Assembly: GCA_021801345.1 (NCBI GenBank)
Contig: JAJYYA010000063.1
Location: forward strand, 1 to 58,989
Reading direction: 5' to 3'
Length of the DNA stretch: 58,989 nt
DNA from: Nitrospirota bacterium
GTDB taxonomy: Bacteria > Nitrospirota > Leptospirillia > Leptospirillales > Leptospirillaceae
Shown: piece by piece, positions 6,558-14,913 of the stretch
Position numbering within the stretch: the first letter of the stretch is position 1
Layout of the letters: each line of letters starts with the position of its first letter
The notes under the pieces: model-generated
What the model was told of the DNA's origin: nothing
Database searches by the model: none
Seen by the model: only the letters and a program-made list of their open reading frames with translations
Program-made: the position numbers and the translations under genes

Positions 6558-8084
6558 ATGAGCCTCGAAAAAATCGCCCTCATCGACATCGGATCGAACT
6601 CCATGCGCCTCGAGATCGTCGCCATCCGCGGCGAGGACTTCTGGACGGTCGCACGCTATAAAAGTTCTGCCCGCATTGCCGCCGGCATGTACCCCTCCCT
6701 CGAGATCGCTCCCGATGCCCTCGATCGGGCCGTACGAAGCATGGAGGACTTTGCGAAGCGAATCGCCTTTCATAGAACGGACCTGATCCGCTGCGTAGCG
6801 ACATCTGCTGTCAGGGACGCCAAAAATCGCGAGCTCGTTCTGGAACGGCTTTCGAAGAGTCTTGGACACCCGATAGAAGTCCTCGAAGGGGAGCGGGAGG
6901 GGTGGTACAGCTTTCAGGGGGTCAAAAACGGGTTCGACATCCCCGACGGCCTCATCTTCGACATCGGAGGAGGGTCGGCCGAGATCATCGATGTGGAAGA
7001 CAACCGTGCCAAAAGAATCCTGACACTTCCGCTTGGAGCGGTGCGCCTCTCGGAGACCTTTTTCTCAAACCGCTCCCGGCCGACCCCGGCCGAGTGGAAA
7101 AAGCTCGAGAGGTATACTTCGGATGTTCTGGAAAACTCAGGACTCTTCGACCGGTCCTATCCGGGACTGATCGGAGTCGGGGGAACCGCCCGCGGACTCG
7201 CCAGGATATCCCAAAAGCTCCGGGGCTATCCCTTTCATCCCGACATTCATCATTATGAAATCCTTGCCAGGGAGATTTTCCGGCTTGTCAAAAAGATCGG
7301 GCGCCACCTCTCCGTCGAGCAGGCGCGGATTCTGGGAGTGGCCCCCGACCGGGCGGACATCCTGCCCTCGGGGCTTGCGGTCATTGCGGCCATCGCCCGA
7401 CTTTCCAAGGCCCCTTCCCTGACATTTTCCCACTATGGACTCCGTCAGGGACTCTTCATGGAGCACTTTCGCCTCCAGCAGGGCCCCCAAGAGGAGGCCG
7501 TCTTCCGCGAGACTCTTCACCGCCTCTCCCGCCGATACAGTCGCCCACGGGATCTCCGCCCATTTCGGGAAACCTATGCGGCCCTGGTGGGAGGCCTCCT
7601 GCCGCCCACGGTCGGAGCGAGGAGAACCCAGATTCTTTCCGATATTATTGGCACTTTCGACCACCTTGCCGTCTCTTTTGCTCCAGCACCAAACCAGCGG
7701 GCGATCTGGGACCTTCTCCTCCACGGGGAACTCCCCGGACTTTCCCAGAGAGATCGACTCCTGTCGGGCCTTGTCCTGTCCCAGGGAGAGGAGCGCAACC
7801 GGTTCAAGAAAAAGCCCCATCCCTACCTGCGCCATATCGGAAAAGAAGACCAGAAGCTCTTGGGAATTCTTACCTCAGCACTTATTCTCGCCAGAAGGGC
7901 TCTTCTTCTCTATGCCGGAGAGTCTCCGACGATTTCCATGCGGTCGTCAATCATACGCATTTCCCCCCCAAAAACAGACGAGAGCTCTCCTGAACTCATT
8001 CTCGAAAAGACGGAAAGTCTCGACATGTCGACCGGAGCTCCCGTCTCCGTCCAGTGGTTTTCCCTTCCGATCCCTGCCCGCTGA
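6558..8084 (+). CDS. ppx: Ppx/GppA-family phosphatase
   Basis: A 508-residue exopolyphosphatase / guanosine pentaphosphate phosphohydrolase. The ASKHA phosphate-binding motifs are clear: IALIDIGSNSMRLEIV at the N-terminus, ATSAVRDAKN (family TxAxRxAxN), EGEREGWYSFQG, DIGGGSAEI and IGVGGTARGL. Residues about 1-310 form the Ppx/GppA core; residues about 320-508 are helical and probably correspond to the HD-like C-terminal domain of full-length Ppx enzymes. The enzyme degrades polyphosphate or pppGpp in the cytoplasm; the two activities cannot be told apart here. No good ribosome binding site precedes the ATG. It ends 11 bp from the convergent chemoreceptor gene. Confidence 0.9.
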   Translation: MSLEKIALIDIGSNSMRLEIVAIRGEDFWTVARYKSSARIAAGMYPSLEIAPDALDRAVRSMEDFAKRIAFHRTDLIRCVATSAVRDAKNRELVLERLSKSLGHPIEVLEGEREGWYSFQGVKNGFDIPDGLIFDIGGGSAEIIDVEDNRAKRILTLPLGAVRLSETFFSNRSRPTPAEWKKLERYTSDVLENSGLFDRSYPGLIGVGGTARGLARISQKLRGYPFHPDIHHYEILAREIFRLVKKIGRHLSVEQARILGVAPDRADILPSGLAVIAAIARLSKAPSLTFSHYGLRQGLFMEHFRLQQGPQEEAVFRETLHRLSRRYSRPRDLRPFRETYAALVGGLLPPTVGARRTQILSDIIGTFDHLAVSFAPAPNQRAIWDLLLHGELPGLSQRDRLLSGLVLSQGEERNRFKKKPHPYLRHIGKEDQKLLGILTSALILARRALLLYAGESPTISMRSSIIRISPPKTDESSPELILEKTESLDMSTGAPVSVQWFSLPIPAR

Positions 8085-8095
8085 TTTTTTCTTCT

Positions 8096-9961
8096 TTACT
8101 TGAGAAGGCTTTCGTAGTTTCTGAGCGTCTCCCCCACAAGAGCGTCCATCTTTCCGACGGCCCCCGACGAGAGGGTCATCTGCGAACGGATTTCTTCCGA
8201 GAGCGTCGTCAGGCGTTCAAGCGAGTTCTCGATGGTCGAAAAGGCCAGCTTGGTCTCCTCCGTCCGCTCCTTGGTGGAGAGAACGGCCTTGCCGAGTTCG
8301 GAGAGCAATGTGCTGTTTCTCCGTGTCTCTTCCACCGTGGACTCGATAATCGATCCAATGTCCCCCACGGACCGGGCCGTCATGTCGGCAAGCTTTCTCA
8401 CCTCGTCGGCCACCACCGCGAAGCCACGCCCCTGCTCTCCGGCCCGTGCGGCCTCAATAGCCGCATTAAGAGCCAGCAGATTGATCTGCTCGGCAATCTT
8501 GCTGATGGCCTCCGTGATCTGCTGGATTTCGGAAGACTTCGCGTTCATGGAGTCGGTTACGGAACGGAGCGTCGTCATGAGACCTGTCTGACTGTCGACC
8601 GTCCTGGAAAGGTTGGAGACGATATCCCCCCCTCTGTGGACCTCGGCGTTGATCCCTGAAAATTCCCGAGAGATGGTATCGAGCCGCTGGGCGACCTGGG
8701 CAACCGACCCCGAGATTTGAGCCATCGACTGGGTCAGGTTCTGTCCGGAAGACTCGGCCGACTTGATCCCTGAATTCAAATTCTCCTCGCGAGTCACATC
8801 CGAAAAGACCGTCACGTAGGCCTGCGGCTGGGACTCCTCGTCGGTAAGGGCGAAGCTCTGGGAAAAGATGAAGCGGTTCCCGATCGTCAGGACGGCATTC
8901 TTTCGGGTCGTCTCCGGTCCGATGGCGGCGATATCCCGTCGGATCAGGTCCGGATCCCGGTGAAAAGAATGGATCGACATCCCCCGAAGATCCGCAGAAA
9001 GAGTTCTCCCTGTCAACTTTTCAAGCTCAGGCCGGATCGTCCGATAGAGGGTCTGCATGGTATCGTTGGCATAAAGGATCGTATTGCCCTCATGCCCCCT
9101 CCCCATGTCAGCCTCGGCGATGGCCACTCCCAGCCCGGGAAGCCGGTTCAGCGTGGTAAAGACCATTTTAAGAACAGAACGGATCGTGGTGCTCACCGCC
9201 TGAATCTCGAGATAGGGACTCTCAATATGGGAGTCCGAGAGACGAAAGTGTTGAGCCTCCCTCGCCTGCTCGGCCAGCTGGTGAAGCGGGTCGAGCAGAC
9301 CACGCTGAACATTGTGCGCCAGCTTGACGGTCATGAGAGACGAAAGGATCGCAAGAACGAGAATGAAAAGGCTGTTCCCGATGACGATGTTCCGGATTGT
9401 CGCCTCCTCCGTCGCATACTTTGTTTCCTCTCGATCGACCGCCTTCTTGGCCACGTTCCTGTCGAGGATCTGGATCAGGTTCTGGACGCTGGCAAATCCC
9501 TGCTTCTCGACCGGCCGGGAAGTTGTATGAAAAAGAAGGGTTGAAAGCGCCCGCATCTGGATGAGATTGACCTTTACCTCCGCCTTTTCTTTGGGGGTGA
9601 TCCCATCGAGGGTGCCGATCTGTTTTGTCAGACTGGCGTTCGTCTCGACAAAGTCGCGATAGAGGGTCGGATCGCTCTTTAAAAAGAAGGCTCCGGCATC
9701 GGACTGAAGTCTGATCAGAGCGTTCCGGACCTTCCCGACCTCGGCCAGCTCCCGGGAGGCGGCCGAAAGACGTCCGAGGCTTTTCACCACGAGAAAGAGT
9801 CCAACAATGGTCGTGATAGCGACAAGGATCGAGATGGCGACATTCATCCGGGTCCGAAACTTCTTCCCCTCCACCTGAACATCCTCATCCCTCTTGTCCG
9901 CCAGCCTGCGGGCGGCCGAATGCCTGTCTTCCACTCTCCGGTTGTTGTCAAAATTTTCCAT
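8096..9961 (-). CDS. Methyl-accepting chemotaxis protein
   Basis: A 621-residue transmembrane chemoreceptor. A first membrane helix lies at about 39-60 ([18 protein letters not shown]) and a second at about 190-210 ([21 protein letters not shown]); the periplasmic part between them is all-helical, like four-helix-bundle sensors. A cytoplasmic PAS-like segment follows (about 260-385, with [13 protein letters not shown] and [13 protein letters not shown]). The C-terminal signalling hairpin has the invariant tip [19 protein letters not shown] then [17 protein letters not shown]. It signals to CheA/CheW, encoded elsewhere. Ligand unknown. It lacks a C-terminal CheR-docking pentapeptide. A strong promoter lies at 10093-10122, giving a leader of about 125 nt. 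Confidence 0.96.
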   Translation of the reverse strand: MENFDNNRRVEDRHSAARRLADKRDEDVQVEGKKFRTRMNVAISILVAITTIVGLFLVVKSLGRLSAASRELAEVGKVRNALIRLQSDAGAFFLKSDPTLYRDFVETNASLTKQIGTLDGITPKEKAEVKVNLIQMRALSTLLFHTTSRPVEKQGFASVQNLIQILDRNVAKKAVDREETKYATEEATIRNIVIGNSLFILVLAILSSLMTVKLAHNVQRGLLDPLHQLAEQAREAQHFRLSDSHIESPYLEIQAVSTTIRSVLKMVFTTLNRLPGLGVAIAEADMGRGHEGNTILYANDTMQTLYRTIRPELEKLTGRTLSADLRGMSIHSFHRDPDLIRRDIAAIGPETTRKNAVLTIGNRFIFSQSFALTDEESQPQAYVTVFSDVTREENLNSGIKSAESSGQNLTQSMAQISGSVAQVAQRLDTISREFSGINAEVHRGGDIVSNLSRTVDSQTGLMTTLRSVTDSMNAKSSEIQQITEAISKIAEQINLLALNAAIEAARAGEQGRGFAVVADEVRKLADMTARSVGDIGSIIESTVEETRRNSTLLSELGKAVLSTKERTEETKLAFSTIENSLERLTTLSEEIRSQMTLSSGAVGKMDALVGETLRNYESLLK

Positions 9962-10092
9962 ACTTTATTTGGAGCCCCTCCGAAAGAGAAGGCCCCTCTC
10001 CTTTCTAGTCGTATAAAAAATGACAAGGCTTCTACGTAAGACATTATTTGCCATAAGAATCCTGAAACTAACCATGTTCGGAATTATTGACA

Positions 10093-10122
10093 ATAATATT
10101 ACATTTTCGTTTTCAATGTCAA
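10093..10122 (-). promoter_or_regulatory. Promoter of the chemoreceptor gene
   Basis: On the minus strand a perfect TTGACA (10117-10122) and TATTAT (10093-10098) are separated by 18 bp. The A/T-only stretch immediately upstream (10125-10250) could act as an UP element. Confidence 0.6.
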
Positions 10123-10288
10123 TTCGAATTTTTGAGAATTATAATAATAATAATTTATAAATGATTTATTCATAAAAATTCATGAAAACAATTAAAAAAT
10201 TATAAAAATAATCTAAAAAAAGAAGAAAAATCGAGTCATATTCTCCTGACTTTTTCGAGTTTTACTGTAGGCGGCAGAAATGGCGAGG

Positions 10289-10314
10289 GCCTAGACATAC
10301 GGGTCTACAGAGGC
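10289..10314. repeat. Inverted repeat capable of forming a hairpin
   Basis: TAGAC and GTCTA flank a six-base loop, with GGCC on both outer sides separated by a small bulge (caga). A second inverted repeat, CCCGTC/GACGGG with an 11-base loop, follows near 10362-10384. Neither is followed by a convincing T-tract, so function is open. Confidence 0.4.
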
Positions 10315-10390
10315 CATCCCCCGACATTCCCGAGGGAAGAGCGGATCTTTGAAAGTGCTGTCCCGTCGTTTTCGGCAGGACGGGTCCTAA

Positions 10391-10419
10391 TTGACTTTCT
10401 CTTCGGGCGTTGCTAGCTT
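10391..10419 (+). promoter_or_regulatory. Promoter of the tandem thymidylate-kinase-like genes
   Basis: TTGACT (10391-10396), a 17-bp spacer and TAGCTT (10414-10419) precede the GTG start at 10541 by about 120 bp. The leader contains a 7-bp complementary pair, AACTCTC and GAGAGTT, enclosing about 45 nt. Confidence 0.45.
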
Positions 10420-10540
10420 AGTTAAAAGATTTGCGAAAAAACGGGAACTCTCGGACCTCCGGTAACGGAATCCCCAGGGACGGACCCGTTTCGGAGAGTT
10501 TCCGGACAACACCCCTGATGCCTGATGAAAGCGAAACCGC

Positions 10541-11221
10541 GTGGAACGGACGACGCAATACCCCGGCCTCCTGATCGCCATTGAAGGCACTGACGGCTCG
10601 GGAAAAACAACACAGGCCGAACTTCTCAAGCACTACTACCTGTCCCGCGGAATTGCTGTGGTTGTTTCCGCCTGCAATACCGTGGAGCTCATCCGGGGAG
10701 CGATCTCCGACCTCAAGCAACAGAACTATCTTGACCCGGTCACCTTCAGCTTTCTCTATGCCGCCGACTTCGTCGACCGTTTCGAGCATCAGATCATTCC
10801 CGCCCTCGAATCCGGACAACTCGTCATCGCCGAGCAATACGTCTATACGGTCTTCAGCCGGGCGATCCTTCGGGGCATCGCCCCGGAATGGATCGCAAAC
10901 ATCTTTGACTTCGCCCTCGTTCCGGCCAAGACCTTCTATCTTGACCTCCCCGTGGAAAGCCTCCTCGAGCGCCTCCACTGGAAGACCCGCCAAGAGAGAT
11001 TCTTCGACTACTACGAGTCCGGCATGGACATGAACCTCTCGGGCCGAAAAAAGGACTCCTTCGTCATCTACCAAAGACGGCTAATCGAGATGTACCGGGA
11101 GCTTTCGCGCACGCACGGTATGGAGACCGTCGACGCCAATGCCCCCATCCATCGCCAGCAGGCCCTCCTCAGATCGCGAATCGACGCCCTTCTCACGGCC
11201 CATCGGAAGGGCCAAAGATGA
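10541..11221 (+). CDS. Thymidylate-kinase-like P-loop protein, copy 1 (degenerate catalytic motif)
   Basis: A 226-residue protein of the dTMP kinase fold. GTG at 10541 is the first start after an in-frame TGA at 10526-10528. The P-loop is IEGTDGSGKTTQAELL. The middle resembles Tmk (LLYAADFVDRFEHQIIPALESG), but the segment where dTMP kinases have DRY/DRF reads IAEQYVYTVFSR, replacing the catalytic Asp-Arg with Glu-Gln. The C-terminal part ERFFDYYESGMDMNL is shared with copy 2. It overlaps copy 2 by 4 bp. The P-loop suggests nucleotide binding; loss of DR makes ordinary dTMP kinase activity doubtful, so it could be a regulatory partner of copy 2 or have another substrate. Confidence 0.75.
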   Translation: MERTTQYPGLLIAIEGTDGSGKTTQAELLKHYYLSRGIAVVVSACNTVELIRGAISDLKQQNYLDPVTFSFLYAADFVDRFEHQIIPALESGQLVIAEQYVYTVFSRAILRGIAPEWIANIFDFALVPAKTFYLDLPVESLLERLHWKTRQERFFDYYESGMDMNLSGRKKDSFVIYQRRLIEMYRELSRTHGMETVDANAPIHRQQALLRSRIDALLTAHRKGQR

Positions 11222-11880
11222 TACACACCCCTCCCCACTCCTACCCGGGAAGACTCATCGTCGTCGAGGGGATCGACGGCTCGGGCAAGTCGACCCAGAT
11301 GGATCTTCTCTCCGATTACCTTCAGTCCAAGGGTTTTGGGGTCCTGAAGAGCTCATGGAACTCGAGTCCCGACATCTCCCCCGTCATCCGGAAGGCCAAG
11401 AAGAAGCAGATCCTGACTCCATATGCCTTCAGCCTCCTCCATGCGGCCGACTTCAGCTTCCGCTACACCTACGAGATCCTTCCGGCCATGGAGGCCGGGA
11501 TGGTGGTCCTGTCCGACCGCTACATCTATACCGCCATCGCCCGAGACTGTGCCCGTGGCCTTCCCCGGCCCTGGCTTCTCTCGAACTTCAACTTTGCGAT
11601 CGTTCCGGACCTGACATTCTTCTTCCGGGTCGACCCGGAAACCTCCTACCAGAGGATCACCCGGACCCGGTCGATCAAGTTCTACGAAGCCGGTCTCGAC
11701 ATGGAACTTTCCTCCGATCCCCGAGAGTCCTACATCCTGTTCCAGTCGCGGGTTCTGGCCGGGTACGAAAGCCTCCGGGAGACCCACGGCTTCCACGTCG
11801 TAGACGCCACCCTCTCTCTCGAGAAGACGCAGACCCGGATGCGGCGGCTTCTGGCCCCCATCATTCGCTCGCTCAACTGA
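11218..11880 (+). CDS. tmk: Thymidylate-kinase-like P-loop protein, copy 2
   Basis: A 220-residue protein. P-loop VVEGIDGSGKSTQMDLL, the LLHAADFSFRYTYEILPAMEAG helix and the DR motif in VLSDRYIYTAIARD match dTMP kinases (dTMP to dTDP using ATP). The LID region lacks the usual REPGGT-type first loop: after the P-loop it has WNSSPDISPVIRKAKKK instead, and copy 1 is similar, so the pair form their own subgroup. The 4-bp overlap (ATGA) with copy 1 implies coupled translation. It is followed by an 64-bp gap to the convergent lipoprotein gene. Whether it is the housekeeping dTMP kinase cannot be told without the rest of the genome. Confidence 0.75.
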   Translation: MIHTPPHSYPGRLIVVEGIDGSGKSTQMDLLSDYLQSKGFGVLKSSWNSSPDISPVIRKAKKKQILTPYAFSLLHAADFSFRYTYEILPAMEAGMVVLSDRYIYTAIARDCARGLPRPWLLSNFNFAIVPDLTFFFRVDPETSYQRITRTRSIKFYEAGLDMELSSDPRESYILFQSRVLAGYESLRETHGFHVVDATLSLEKTQTRMRRLLAPIIRSLN

Positions 11881-11944
11881 ATCGATTTTCCGGGATTCCA
11901 CTTTACCGGGCGTTGCGTCGCAGGACGGGCAATGTGCACAAAAC

Positions 11945-12472
11945 TTAGGGCGACCGGAGACATCCCCGCGTGTGAACCCTGACGAGAAGACCTTTTTGAG
12001 AGACACTTTTCCCGTCTGAGCTATAGATCCGGAAGGCATATCCGGTACAGGGGAGGAGCCCCATGATCCGGGTATGAGTGTGAGGGACATCCTCAATCAG
12101 GCGATTGCCGTCATAGACGAGATAGTCGGAGGCGTTGTCGACCCTCCGCCACTGGAGATAGATTCCGTCACCTTCGGTGAGGGGGACGACATGAGAAAAG
12201 CTCGGAGGATCTAGATGGGCCCCGAAGGAGGAGCCTTTTCGGGAGCTCGGCTCCGGACCGGTCGCTGAAGAGAACGTTTCGCTGGAGGAAGACTGGGGGG
12301 GGGCTCCCGAAGAGCTCCCCGACTTGGCGCTTCCGGAGGAGAACAGCCCCCCGAGAAGACCGTGGGGATTATTGAAGACGGAGGGGTCGCAGGCAGAAAG
12401 ACCAAAAAGCAACAAGAGGAATGTCACGGGAAAGGCTCCGAAAACCCTCAAGAACAAGCTCTTTCCCTCCAC
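11945..12472 (-). CDS. Predicted lipoprotein with fibronectin-III-like domain
   Basis: GTG at 12472 is chosen because AAGGAG lies six bases upstream; the 175-residue product then has a normal lipoprotein leader (VFGAFPVTFLLLLFGLSAC) with lipobox LSAC and acylated Cys at about residue 28. A Ser/Gly/Pro-rich low-complexity linker spans about 35-85. The C-terminal 90 residues (GDGIYLQWRRVDNASDYLVY, then LLPCTGYAFRIYSSDGKSVS) have the alternating strand pattern of a fibronectin type III repeat. Probably surface or periplasmic, with an unknown partner. It is convergent with the thymidylate-kinase-like genes and divergent from rpiB. Confidence 0.7.
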   Translation of the reverse strand: MEGKSLFLRVFGAFPVTFLLLLFGLSACDPSVFNNPHGLLGGLFSSGSAKSGSSSGAPPQSSSSETFSSATGPEPSSRKGSSFGAHLDPPSFSHVVPLTEGDGIYLQWRRVDNASDYLVYDGNRLIEDVPHTHTRIMGLLPCTGYAFRIYSSDGKSVSQKGLLVRVHTRGCLRSP

Positions 12473-12561
12473 GATCGACTCCTTCTCCCTGCAACAATTT
12501 GACGCGCCTCCCCGTCTTTCCCCCTTTGTGTCCACGTGGTGCATCCGGCGAGGTTCAATGG

Positions 12562-12567
12562 TATAAT
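12562..12567 (+). promoter_or_regulatory. -10 element of the rpiB operon promoter
   Basis: A perfect TATAAT preceded by TGG lies about 80 bp before the rpiB ATG. The -35 region is weak (GTGCAT near 12539-12544), so this may be an extended -10 promoter. Confidence 0.45.
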
Positions 12568-12647
12568 TCTATGTGAGTTCCCCTGATTTGTCATCACACA
12601 CGGTCTCTGCGTGGAAAACACCCCAATAATGCCTCCCGGAGGCCTGA

Positions 12648-13094
12648 ATGAAGCTCTATTTCGGATCGGACCATGCGGGCCGCGAACTCAAGGACGCACT
12701 TCTCTCCCATGCCGCCAAGAAGGGGATTTCCGCTCTCGACTTAGGCACCGATGCCGACCTTTCCGTGGACTATCCCGACTATGCCAAGTCGGTGGGCGAG
12801 TCCGTTCTTGCCGAGCCCGGATCTCTCGGCGTCCTCGTCTGCGGAACCGGAATCGGCATGAGCATCGCCGCAAACAAGATTCACGGGATCCGGGCCGCAC
12901 TTCTCTATAACGAGGAAACCGCGCGCCTTGCCCGGCAACACAACAACGCCAACATTGTCGTCTTCGGAGGCCGCGAGGTCACCGAAGACAATGCCGTCTC
13001 GTGGCTCGACGCCTTTCTCTCCGCCACCTTCGAGGGGGGGCGCCACGCACGCCGGATTGAGAAAATAGCGGAGCTGGACAGAATCACCCGCTAA
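12648..13094 (+). CDS. rpiB: Ribose-5-phosphate isomerase B
   Basis: A 148-residue RpiB/LacAB-family isomerase interconverting ribose-5-phosphate and ribulose-5-phosphate in the non-oxidative pentose phosphate pathway. Signature segments are [13 protein letters not shown] at the N-terminus, the [11 protein letters not shown] segment, [17 protein letters not shown] with the active-site Cys, [21 protein letters not shown] and the ARRIEKI helix near the end. Length is standard. It opens a plus-strand cluster with glyA, nrdR and priA. Rpe, which acts on the same ketose, is encoded at 48594-49283. Confidence 0.96.
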   Translation: MKLYFGSDHAGRELKDALLSHAAKKGISALDLGTDADLSVDYPDYAKSVGESVLAEPGSLGVLVCGTGIGMSIAANKIHGIRAALLYNEETARLARQHNNANIVVFGGREVTEDNAVSWLDAFLSATFEGGRHARRIEKIAELDRITR

Positions 13095-13164
13095 ACGTTC
13101 ATGGAACGGCCTTAAAAGGCTAAAAACACACGGCCCCGCCCCAACCCGAGAGGAAATCTGCCCC

Positions 13165-14433
13165 ATGCGCTGGCTCGAACAGAAGGACCCCGAAACCTAT
13201 CAGGCGATCATGCAGGAAGTCGAACGGGAACAGGACCGACTGATCCTGATCGCCTCAGAAAACTATGTCAGCCCCTCCATTCTCGAGGCGGTGGGTTCGG
13301 TCATGACAAACAAGTACGCCGAAGGATACCCAGGGCGCCGTTACTACTCGGGATGCGAAGCGGTCGACAAGGTCGAGGAGCTTGCCATTTCCCGCGCCAA
13401 GTCTCTCTTCGGGGCCGAGCACGTGAATGTTCAGCCCCACTCGGGATCCCAGGCGAACATGGCGGTCTACCTCGCCGCCATCCGCCCGGGGGATACCATC
13501 CTCGGCATGAATCTCTCTCACGGGGGACATCTGACCCACGGAGCCCCGGTCTCCTTTTCGGGCCACTACTACAAGGCGGTCTCCTATGGGGTGGACCCGA
13601 AGACCGGACTGATCGATCTCGACCAGGTGAGGACGCTTGCCCGAGAGCACCGTCCACGGATCATTATTGCCGGGGCCAGCTCCTATCCCCGGACGATCGA
13701 CTTTGAGGCGTTTCGCAAGGTCGCCGACGAGGTCGGCGCCGTCTTCCTCGTCGACATGGCCCACATCTCGGGTCTCGTTGCGGCCGGCCTTCACCCCTCG
13801 CCCTTCCCCGTGGCCGACTTCGTGACGACCTCGACCCACAAGACCCTCCGCGGCCCCCGTGGCGGAATGGCCTTTTCCCGGGAGCCCCTGGCAAAGGCTC
13901 TCGACAAGGCTGTCTTCCCGATGATGCAGGGAGGCCCTCTCATGCATGTGGTCGCAGGCAAGGCCGTCATGCTTCGAGAGGCCATGGACCCGTCCTTCCG
14001 CGACTACATGACCCGGGTCGTCGAAAACTGCCGCGTGCTGGCCAACACCCTGACAGAGGGCGGGTACACCCTTCTTACCGGAGGGACGGACAACCACCTT
14101 CTTCTGATGGACCTTAGAACACAGGGACTCACTGGGCGCGATGCGGAGCAGTTTCTTTCTCAGGCCGGAATCTTCGTCAACAAGAACGGCGTTCCCTTCG
14201 ACGACAAACCCCCCACCGTCACAAGCGGCATCCGCATCGGAACGCCGGCCGCGACAACCCGCGGGCTAGGCCCCGAGGAGATGCGCCACATAGGCCTGTG
14301 GATCCGGGAGATCCTCGACAGCCGGGGCAAGGCGGAGGTCACCCGGAAAGTGGCCGACCAGGTCCGGGAGCTTCTTGGACGCTTTCCCATCTACGGGGAG
14401 ATCCGGAGGAGTGGCTCCGTCTCTGACCGATGA
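13165..14433 (+). CDS. glyA: Serine hydroxymethyltransferase
   Basis: A 422-residue PLP enzyme converting serine plus tetrahydrofolate to glycine plus methylene-tetrahydrofolate. The N-terminal [83 protein letters not shown] and the PLP-lysine segment [15 protein letters not shown] are all intact. Length is typical (about 415-425). It sits 70 bp after rpiB and overlaps nrdR by 4 bp. Its product links to folate (folB, fmt elsewhere in the window) and thymidylate synthesis. Confidence 0.97.
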   Translation: MRWLEQKDPETYQAIMQEVEREQDRLILIASENYVSPSILEAVGSVMTNKYAEGYPGRRYYSGCEAVDKVEELAISRAKSLFGAEHVNVQPHSGSQANMAVYLAAIRPGDTILGMNLSHGGHLTHGAPVSFSGHYYKAVSYGVDPKTGLIDLDQVRTLAREHRPRIIIAGASSYPRTIDFEAFRKVADEVGAVFLVDMAHISGLVAAGLHPSPFPVADFVTTSTHKTLRGPRGGMAFSREPLAKALDKAVFPMMQGGPLMHVVAGKAVMLREAMDPSFRDYMTRVVENCRVLANTLTEGGYTLLTGGTDNHLLLMDLRTQGLTGRDAEQFLSQAGIFVNKNGVPFDDKPPTVTSGIRIGTPAATTRGLGPEEMRHIGLWIREILDSRGKAEVTRKVADQVRELLGRFPIYGEIRRSGSVSDR

Positions 14434-14900
14434 ACTGCCCCTTCTGCCGCGTCCCCGACTCCAAGGTCGTCGACTCACGCCTGACCTCCGACGGCCGCGG
14501 GATACGGCGCCGTCGGGAATGCGTGGTCTGCCATGCACGCTTTACGACCTATGAATGGGTCCAGGAGTCGGCCCCGGTCGTCGTCAAGAAGGACGGGAGG
14601 CGGGAGCCCTACGACAGAAAGAAGCTCTTCGAAGGGCTTCGCCGCGCCTTCCAGAAACGTCCCATCTCCACCGACGCCATCTCGGGCATTGTTGATACGA
14701 TCGAGAGGACCCTTTCGGAGCTTCCCTCTCAGGAGATCGCCTCCCGCCGGATAGGGGAACTCGTGATGGAGCATCTCTCCCGGGTCGACCATGTGGCTTA
14801 TGTCCGCTTTGCCTCCGTCTACAAAAGCTTCCGCGATCCTGAAGAATTTTCCCAGGAAATCCTCCGGCTTAAAAGTGGATCCGACACCCGCCCCCTTTGA
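14430..14900 (+). CDS. nrdR: Transcriptional repressor NrdR
   Basis: A 156-residue regulator of ribonucleotide reductase genes. The N-terminal zinc ribbon has MNCPFC then [30 protein letters not shown] (CxxC...CxxC). The ATP-cone follows from about residue 50 ([30 protein letters not shown]) to about 140 and ends with [14 protein letters not shown]. It binds NrdR boxes as an ATP/dATP-dependent oligomer. Gene order glyA-nrdR is common in bacteria. The start overlaps the glyA stop (ATGA). Confidence 0.96.
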   Translation: MNCPFCRVPDSKVVDSRLTSDGRGIRRRRECVVCHARFTTYEWVQESAPVVVKKDGRREPYDRKKLFEGLRRAFQKRPISTDAISGIVDTIERTLSELPSQEIASRRIGELVMEHLSRVDHVAYVRFASVYKSFRDPEEFSQEILRLKSGSDTRPL

Positions 14901-14913
14901 GGGCCAGGGACTC

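Larger units (their letters stand above)
9962..10540. other. Regulatory gap with an AT-rich island
   Basis: This 579-bp gap separates the divergent chemoreceptor and thymidylate-kinase genes. About 10065-10260 is almost pure A/T, in sharp contrast to the GC-rich surroundings. It lies just upstream of the chemoreceptor promoter. About 10285-10385 is GC-rich and rich in inverted repeats. Promoters for both flanking operons are predicted. I see no gene. Confidence 0.7.

Noticed and set aside
10515-10537. Hammerhead-like core (CTGATGA ... GAAAC) before the thymidylate-kinase-like genes
   Set aside because: Only four bases separate the two core strands and they cannot form stem II, and no flanking stems I and III are visible; most likely chance.
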